Of a DNA stretch of 64,000 nt, positions 59,776 to 64,000 are shown piece by piece. Numbering within the stretch: the first letter of the stretch is position 1; each line of letters begins with the position of its first letter. Below the pieces are notes generated by a model. It did no database searches, was not told the DNA's origin, and was given only the letters and a program-made list of their open reading frames with translations. The stretch covers positions 1-64,000 of the forward strand of contig NZ_SSXA01000009.1 of the NCBI RefSeq assembly GCF_021698975.1, in the 5' to 3' direction. The position numbers and the translations under genes are program-made. The DNA comes from Blastococcus sp. KM273128. GTDB lineage: Bacteria; Actinomycetota; Actinomycetes; Mycobacteriales; Geodermatophilaceae.

Positions 59776-60563
59776 TGGGCGACATCCTGCTCCAGGGTCC
59801 GCAAAACCTCATCGCGGCTCTGCATGCTGACCGCGCCGCTGCCCGTGCCGCCCAGACGGTAGGCGGTGAAGGTGTGCTCTCGACCAGCCGTCGGGTTCGA
59901 CGCCAGGCGCGGCGTCAGCTTGTTCGTTTGCAGGTCGAACTCGTAGCCCACGATGATGCTCTCCGTCTCCGTGCGAACCAGGGTGCCGACCTCGTCCAGT
60001 CCGGGGTCGTCCACCACCCCCGCCGGTGCAATCAACGTGTACTGCCCCGCGGTTCCCTTCGTCAGCGCGAACGGAGTAGGCGCGACATACATCTTTCGAT
60101 CCCGCACCATGATGTCGCCGTATGAACCGAAACCCTTGAAATTTTGATTCCTGTGGACATAGTCGTGGTCGGCGTTCAGGAAATCGCCATGGCAGACAAC
60201 AAGGTCGATGACGGGGTATTCGTTCTCTTCGGCGTTGGCCGGGTATCGACCAAAGACGTAATAGACGGTCCGCCCGTTGTGTTCGCCGCTTGGCACTCGA
60301 CTGTTGCTGTCGTAGTTTGTCTCGCGACCAGGGTAGGCCAGTCCTTTGACCTCGTAACCTTCCGGCCAGTCGATCAGCGTGAAATCGGGATAGGTGTTTC
60401 GGCCGCTCGGGTCGTGCCTCAGGCTGGCGTCGTCCAAGCGGGCATCGACCCAATTCTGAAAATGAAACTCTTTGTCTTGGCGGTTTTCCCTCGTGATCAG
60501 CGTTCCCGCTTGGATGGCTTGCACCATGGTCGAGAAGGCCGCTGCGCAGCTACTTGTTGGCAT
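59772..60563 (-). CDS. PD-(D/E)xK restriction endonuclease partner
   Basis: A 263-residue protein, ATG 60563 with an AAAGGGGA site 9 bases upstream. The catalytic signature is YPD (59-60) followed after ten residues by E71-V-K73 (YPDFTLIDWPEGYEVKGL), the PD-x10-ExK arrangement of type II restriction enzymes. The remainder is beta-rich and unassigned. Its stop overlaps the methylase start (ATGA), so both are co-expressed. It likely cleaves DNA not methylated by its partner; recognition site unknown. Confidence 0.8.
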   Translation of the reverse strand: MPTSSCAAAFSTMVQAIQAGTLITRENRQDKEFHFQNWVDARLDDASLRHDPSGRNTYPDFTLIDWPEGYEVKGLAYPGRETNYDSNSRVPSGEHNGRTVYYVFGRYPANAEENEYPVIDLVVCHGDFLNADHDYVHRNQNFKGFGSYGDIMVRDRKMYVAPTPFALTKGTAGQYTLIAPAGVVDDPGLDEVGTLVRTETESIIVGYEFDLQTNKLTPRLASNPTAGREHTFTAYRLGGTGSGAVSMQSRDEVLRTLEQDVAQ

Positions 60564-60993
60564 GTATTGTTTCCCCTTTGTGTCCTAATAATACTAAGAA
60601 GTCTGTAGTGATGCCAACTGCGCCATCGAATAAACTGCGGCATGTCGGACAAACAACTAGAAGATGACACCTCCGCCGGCCTGCGGCTGTCCCTCCTGCG
60701 AACCCCGGGCAAGGCTAGCGATCGGAGCCGACAAAGCCGCTGAGGTACACGCCGTCAGTCGAAGCTGCCGCTCCGCCCTGCCGGTAGGAGGCCCGCTCGA
60801 CGCGATCTAGGCCCTGGTGGGGGCTTGCGGCCGGGCGCATCCGGTCTGACCGCGTGCCGCACCCCCCCTCGCCGGAGCGCCTCTTCACGGCCACGGTGGG
60901 CCGGGTGCTGGACAACTGCGCCATCGACTACCACCGCGCGGCCCGGCTCCGCCTCCAGGCCAGTTTGGGCTAGATCAACTAAAAGTCGATACG
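60564..60993. other. Gap between the restriction pair and the 400-aa gene, with small ORF remnants
   Basis: About 430 bases with two small plus-strand frames: 60642-60743 (33 residues, no ribosome site) and 60854-60973 (39 residues, GTG start), the latter with RLFTATVGRVLDNCAIDYHRAARLRLQ, which reads like a C-terminal fragment of a larger protein. I see no complete gene. It should also hold the promoter for the nuclease gene. Confidence 0.45.
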
Positions 60994-62196
60994 TCAGTGA
61001 CCGCTGTCCTGCTGCGGGTCACCTCCATCCCGCAACAGGCCGTGATGCATGACGATCGGGTCGTTGCCGACGGCTACCTGACTCAGTCCCGTATCGAGAT
61101 ACCTCAGCTCAGTCTCGTACGCCTCCGCCAGAAACGCATGGGGGCTGCACATCTTGGTCAGCCTAAGGGAGCGCTCGAACTCACAGGTCGGGTAACAGGA
61201 GTGCGTCCACTCGCGCCATCTCCCGTACACCTCGACACCTTCTGCCGTGCTTTGAAGATGATCGCAGCCCCGGTGGATGTGGCAGCGGTCAGAGCGGCTG
61301 AAGTCCAGCATGAAAGCGCGGTCGCCCCGCTGGCGGAACAGTGACGATCGCAACCGGTCCGCGCGGTGCATGAACCAGTACTCGTCGGCCGACTTCGGCC
61401 CAAGTCGCAGGCCGGCCTGAAACAACTGCTCGCAGGCCACGACGACCTTGCCGGCCTCCAGCGCTGTTCGCCGGTAGTGCTCCGTAATGACCCACCGCTC
61501 CTGCGGATCGGCTGGCGGCCCAGCGTCATAGACCATCAACAGCAGGTCGTGCAGGTCCTGACGAAGATCCGACAGGCGCGGCATCAGATGGTGAATGGCA
61601 GCTTCGATGGTGGGTGGTTCGTTGTTGAGACGGGCCTGGAAATCGGCGAAGACAGCGACCGCGATCTCGCCGATGATCCGATCTTCGCGCTTACGAACCG
61701 CGTCGGCTGAGATGTGGTGCCCGATGGTGCCAGCGGCGGCCTGCCGGATCACTTTGGTCAGTCGGTTATCGGTCGGCAGACGAGACAGCAGAGTCGCCAG
61801 CGAATCCGCCGCTGCCTGGCCCGTGGAGTCACCCGTGACCCGCGTCTTGTGCAGTTCGCAGCCGCGTCGAACGTGATGCAACAACAAGTCGCGGGCCCGG
61901 GTCAGAGGGTCGCCCGCTGCGCCGCCGGCCACCTCGATCAGGTCAAGCGTCGCAGCCAGCTCGCTCTCGTCCGCGCGGTGCAGGCCGCCGGCCTCGCGAG
62001 CTTGCCCTAAGTCCTCAGCGATGGCCGCAGCGCTTCGTTGCTCAGCAGTTCGCTTGGCCCGCGCCACGGCGTAACTGTAGGGCGCTGCCCCCTGGGCTGC
62101 GGAGATTCCACTCAGCCCTTCCACCGGCTGCCACTGCGGCAGTCGACTCCGCGGATTGGTGAGGCGTCCGGACGCGCACATCACCAGTGCCTGCAT
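60994..62196 (-). CDS. Hypothetical protein with Cys/His cluster
   Basis: A 400-residue protein, ATG 62196 with GAGGGG seven bases upstream. The N-terminal two thirds are helical. The C-terminal third has a possible metal site: CHIHRGCDHL around 310 and CYPTCEFERSL around 335. I cannot name the family. It lies opposite to the small genes that start at 62258 (61 bases between), so shared regulation is possible. In-frame and unbroken. Confidence 0.65.
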   Translation of the reverse strand: MQALVMCASGRLTNPRSRLPQWQPVEGLSGISAAQGAAPYSYAVARAKRTAEQRSAAAIAEDLGQAREAGGLHRADESELAATLDLIEVAGGAAGDPLTRARDLLLHHVRRGCELHKTRVTGDSTGQAAADSLATLLSRLPTDNRLTKVIRQAAAGTIGHHISADAVRKREDRIIGEIAVAVFADFQARLNNEPPTIEAAIHHLMPRLSDLRQDLHDLLLMVYDAGPPADPQERWVITEHYRRTALEAGKVVVACEQLFQAGLRLGPKSADEYWFMHRADRLRSSLFRQRGDRAFMLDFSRSDRCHIHRGCDHLQSTAEGVEVYGRWREWTHSCYPTCEFERSLRLTKMCSPHAFLAEAYETELRYLDTGLSQVAVGNDPIVMHHGLLRDGGDPQQDSGH

Positions 62197-62257
62197 CCGA
62201 GACCCCTCGACTGCACGGCGTCACCCATCCAACTGACACGAGAAGCGGAGTTCCGCC

Positions 62258-62647
62258 ATGCCCAACATCGAGCGTCGCCGTGATCAGGCGATCAACGTCC
62301 AACCCGTCGTCCGGGCGGTGCCGACTGTCCACACGGTCGAGGAGAACGACCGGCTCACCTGGATCGACAAGCGGCTCGACCGGGTTCAAGAGTCGCGGCA
62401 CATCGTCACCATCCGCGAGCACGAGCGCGGGGCCATCGAGGGCGCGGCGGAGCAGGCAGCCGCCGGCTTCGTCGACGTAGCGGCCATCGAAGCTCGGCGG
62501 CGGATCAACACCGCCGCCAAGGAGGAGATGCTGCGCGCCCGCCGGGAGACGCTGATCATGGCCGGCGAGGACGACGAGCTCCGCATGAAGATGTCGCTCC
62601 TCGACGACGACCTTTTCCAGTACGCCCGGCTACGCGGGCTGCGCTGA
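62258..62647 (+). CDS. Small helical hypothetical protein
   Basis: A 129-residue protein, ATG 62258 with GGAG eight bases upstream. Charged and helical throughout (IREHERGAIEGAAEQAAAGFVDVAAIEARRRINTAAKEEMLRAR), so possibly coiled-coil. Its stop overlaps the next ATG (TGATG), so translation is coupled. It lies in the small-gene set ahead of a probable conjugation ATPase. Function unknown. Confidence 0.7.
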   Translation: MPNIERRRDQAINVQPVVRAVPTVHTVEENDRLTWIDKRLDRVQESRHIVTIREHERGAIEGAAEQAAAGFVDVAAIEARRRINTAAKEEMLRARRETLIMAGEDDELRMKMSLLDDDLFQYARLRGLR

Positions 62648-62844
62648 TGGCCGGCCGTCCGCCCGTCAGCACGGAAAGGGCCGTGCAGGCGCTGGATCGG
62701 CTGACCCGGGTCGTCGAGCGCTTGTCGATCAGGCTCGGCGGGCCTGTCACTCAGGCTGCGGCGATCCCCTCGGCCGTGCGGTGCCCCCGGTGTGACCGGG
62801 AGTTGCACGGACGCGGGCATCACTGCGAGTTCTTCTACGAGTGA
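62647..62844 (+). CDS. Small Cys-rich hypothetical protein
   Basis: A 65-residue protein starting within the previous stop (TGATG at 62645-62649). The N-half is basic and helical (STERAVQALDRLTRVVERLSIRL); the C-half has CPRCDRELHGRGHHCEFF, a possible zinc-binding CxxC-x(n)-HxC knuckle. No family recognised. Followed by a one-helix membrane-protein gene after four bases. Confidence 0.65.
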   Translation: MAGRPPVSTERAVQALDRLTRVVERLSIRLGGPVTQAAAIPSAVRCPRCDRELHGRGHHCEFFYE

Positions 62845-62848
62845 CCGC

Positions 62849-63037
62849 ATGAACAACCGAAGGTCGTGGGCCGCCAGCATCGTGGGCTTCGCGCTTGCGG
62901 TGCTGGCGGCCGCCTATGCCCTGAACGTGGCCGCCGCCTTGCTGCGTCAGGCCCTGCCGGTACTCATCCCGGTGGCCGTCATCGTCCTCATCAGCATCGG
63001 CTTGTGGCAGTGGCGATCGCGGACGCGCGGCTGGTAG
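62849..63037 (+). CDS. Small membrane protein
   Basis: A 62-residue protein from ATG 62849, with two hydrophobic segments (SIVGFALAVLAAAYALNVAAAL and VLIPVAVIVLISIGLWQW). A basic N-terminus and a C-terminal WRSRTRGW tail flank the helices. It is too small to classify. It lies third in a tightly spaced set. Confidence 0.65.
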   Translation: MNNRRSWAASIVGFALAVLAAAYALNVAAALLRQALPVLIPVAVIVLISIGLWQWRSRTRGW

Positions 63038-63103
63038 CGGGCGATCCATTTTCATCTCCGCTGCAGCTGTTCCATTCGTTGTTGTGCTATTCGCAATCGG
63101 CAT

Positions 63104-63159
63104 TGACCGTTGAGAAGTCTCAACATATAACAAAAGGACGTGCGTTGAGATATCTCAAC
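63104..63159 (+). promoter_or_regulatory. Promoter with two perfect palindromic operators
   Basis: A TTGACC box (63104-63109) and TATAAC (63126-63131) with a 16-base spacer form a sigma-70-type promoter. One GTTGAGA-AG-TCTCAAC palindrome covers the spacer (63109-63124); a second, GTTGAGA-TA-TCTCAAC, lies at 63144-63159, just after the start region, 35 bases from the first, centre to centre. This double-operator design indicates tight repression of the following transfer-type genes. The SD for the next gene is at 63175-63182. Confidence 0.75.
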
Positions 63160-63188
63160 ATTAATGCGGCACGGAGAGGAGGGTAATT

Positions 63189-63389
63189 GTGAGCAATGTA
63201 CATCGTCGAGGATCAAAAGGCGGGCGCCGGAGCAATCGGCACCACATCTCCGTCCGTGCCGTTCGCCGCGAGCAGCCCGACCTGCGCAAGCTGAGCCGGG
63301 CGCTCATCGCCTTGGCCATGGAGCAGGCCGCCACCGAGGCCGCGGCGCAGCAGGAGGGCACGGGCACCGAGGACAACGCGGATGACTAG
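63189..63389 (+). CDS. Small basic hypothetical protein
   Basis: A 66-residue protein, GTG 63189 with a GAGGAGGG site 6 bases upstream. Its N-half is basic (HRRGSKGGRRSNRHH), then a short helix (LRKLSRALIALAMEQAATEAAA) and an acidic tail. Overlaps the next gene by eight bases, so it is coupled with it. Under the double-palindrome promoter. Unknown; could be a transfer accessory protein. Confidence 0.65.
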   Translation: MSNVHRRGSKGGRRSNRHHISVRAVRREQPDLRKLSRALIALAMEQAATEAAAQQEGTGTEDNADD

Positions 63390-64000
63390 ACCGTCGCACC
63401 GTCTGACCTGGCGCCACCTGCACTGGCAACGACCCCTCGATGTCCTGCGGGCTTCCGCCGTCCTGCGGCAATGGGCCACGGACAACCGCAGCCCGCTGAT
63501 CGTCATCGAGGCCCGGGCGAGCACGGCTGGCGTCACCTACTTCATCGGGAGCGCCCCCGGCGCCCTGAGTGGGCTGACCGCCGCGCTGCGCGACCTGACC
63601 GGCGCGGGCGCCTCCGAGCTGGCCGAGGGGATCACCCGCACCCCCGTTACTGCCGCTGGCAGCCTGCGCCTCAACAGCCGTCACCGTCCCCTGAAGGCCG
63701 CCGAGCCGGAGACGACGGTCTTCGCCGTCCTGGCTGCCCTGACGCGCGTCCAGGCCGAGGAGGAGCTCGTCATGCAGCTCGTCCTGGGGCCGCGGCGCAT
63801 CCCGCTGGCCGTGCCGACGCAGAGCCCGTCCTCGGTGACGGCCCCCTGGTACGTCACGGCCTGGCACGGCAACGGCGGGGCGCTCGACGGCGAGAAGCGG
63901 ACGGCCCTGCGCACCAAGGTGGCCGATCATGGCTTCGCCTGCGCCATCCGCCTCGGCGTCCGAGCAGCCGAGCGCGACATCCGTCGGGCCCGGCTGCTCG
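63382..64000 (+). CDS. Probable conjugation/T4SS ATPase, N-terminal part (truncated by window end)
   Basis: At least 206 residues of an open frame running off the right edge. It begins RLTWRHLHWQRPLDVLRASAVLRQW, then LIVIEARASTAGVTYFIGSAPG. This resembles the N-terminal region of actinobacterial helicase HerA/TraM-recognition type conjugation ATPases; the ATP-binding part would lie beyond 64000. The identification is tentative. If right, the defence island lies next to an integrative conjugative element. Confidence 0.5.
   Translation, partial: MTRPSHRLTWRHLHWQRPLDVLRASAVLRQWATDNRSPLIVIEARASTAGVTYFIGSAPGALSGLTAALRDLTGAGASELAEGITRTPVTAAGSLRLNSRHRPLKAAEPETTVFAVLAALTRVQAEEELVMQLVLGPRRIPLAVPTQSPSSVTAPWYVTAWHGNGGALDGEKRTALRTKVADHGFACAIRLGVRAAERDIRRARLL

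Noticed and set aside
34000-64000. CRISPR array as part of the defence island
   Set aside because: No series of regularly spaced identical repeats is present; the repeats seen are pairs or palindromes.

Overview
The window is high-GC actinobacterial DNA. Signs are frequent GTG and TTG starts, GTGA/ATGA stop-start overlaps, cysteine-rich leader peptides with an RRHVDL core, and a BipA, SigC, DUF5994 and YceI/MarR gene set. The gene content suggests Geodermatophilaceae (Blastococcus, Geodermatophilus or Modestobacter). That is an inference from style and families; no rRNA or tRNA is present to confirm it.

The left half (about 1-34 kb) looks like ordinary chromosome. It holds an M23 peptidase; a CDP-glycerol-type transferase with a LicC-like nucleotidyltransferase; and a copper cluster (zinc-finger anti-sigma-like protein, CopC-CopD fusion, YcnI, Sco1, membrane protein) divergent from a SigC-like ECF sigma factor. 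Next come a TauE/SafE exporter behind a cysteine leader peptide, an epimerase-like protein, DUF5994 and BipA. YceI and MarR share an operator. An acyl-CoA degradation locus follows (enoyl-CoA hydratase, two acyl-CoA dehydrogenases, a divergent TetR regulator and acyl-CoA ligase, patatin, second ligase). The rest is a K+ channel, a membrane adenylate/guanylate cyclase, an MFS/TetR/acetyltransferase group, a MetNIQ operon behind a SAM-I riboswitch and a second cysteine leader peptide, and a secreted intradiol dioxygenase-like protein.

The right half (about 34-64 kb) is an accessory, defence-rich island of mixed base composition. In order it has a DUF262/DUF1524 (GmrSD-type) gene with EcsC and membrane-protein partners, split by an IS3-family element whose removal restores the frame exactly; a type I restriction-modification operon (hsdM-hsdS-hsdR); a five-gene mobile-looking module with two degenerate tyrosine-recombinase-like proteins and a DDE transposase-like protein; a duplicated HTH/P-loop-kinase module whose second kinase is a remnant; an Mrr-like nuclease with an Abi_C/HEPN-like partner; a minimal CBASS-like pair (CD-NTase with AGS-C sensor plus an unrecognised one-TM protein); and a two-gene restriction-modification pair with a Zn-ribbon methylase. 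At the right edge, small genes lead into a probable conjugation/T4SS ATPase. Their promoter carries two perfect GTTGAGA-TA/AG-TCTCAAC palindromes. This suggests the defence island rides on, or sits beside, an integrative conjugative element continuing past the window.

The most interesting candidates are the CBASS-like operon with an undescribed effector, the Mrr/Abi_C pair, the recombinase-like/transposase module, and the riboswitch plus leader-peptide tandem at metNIQ.
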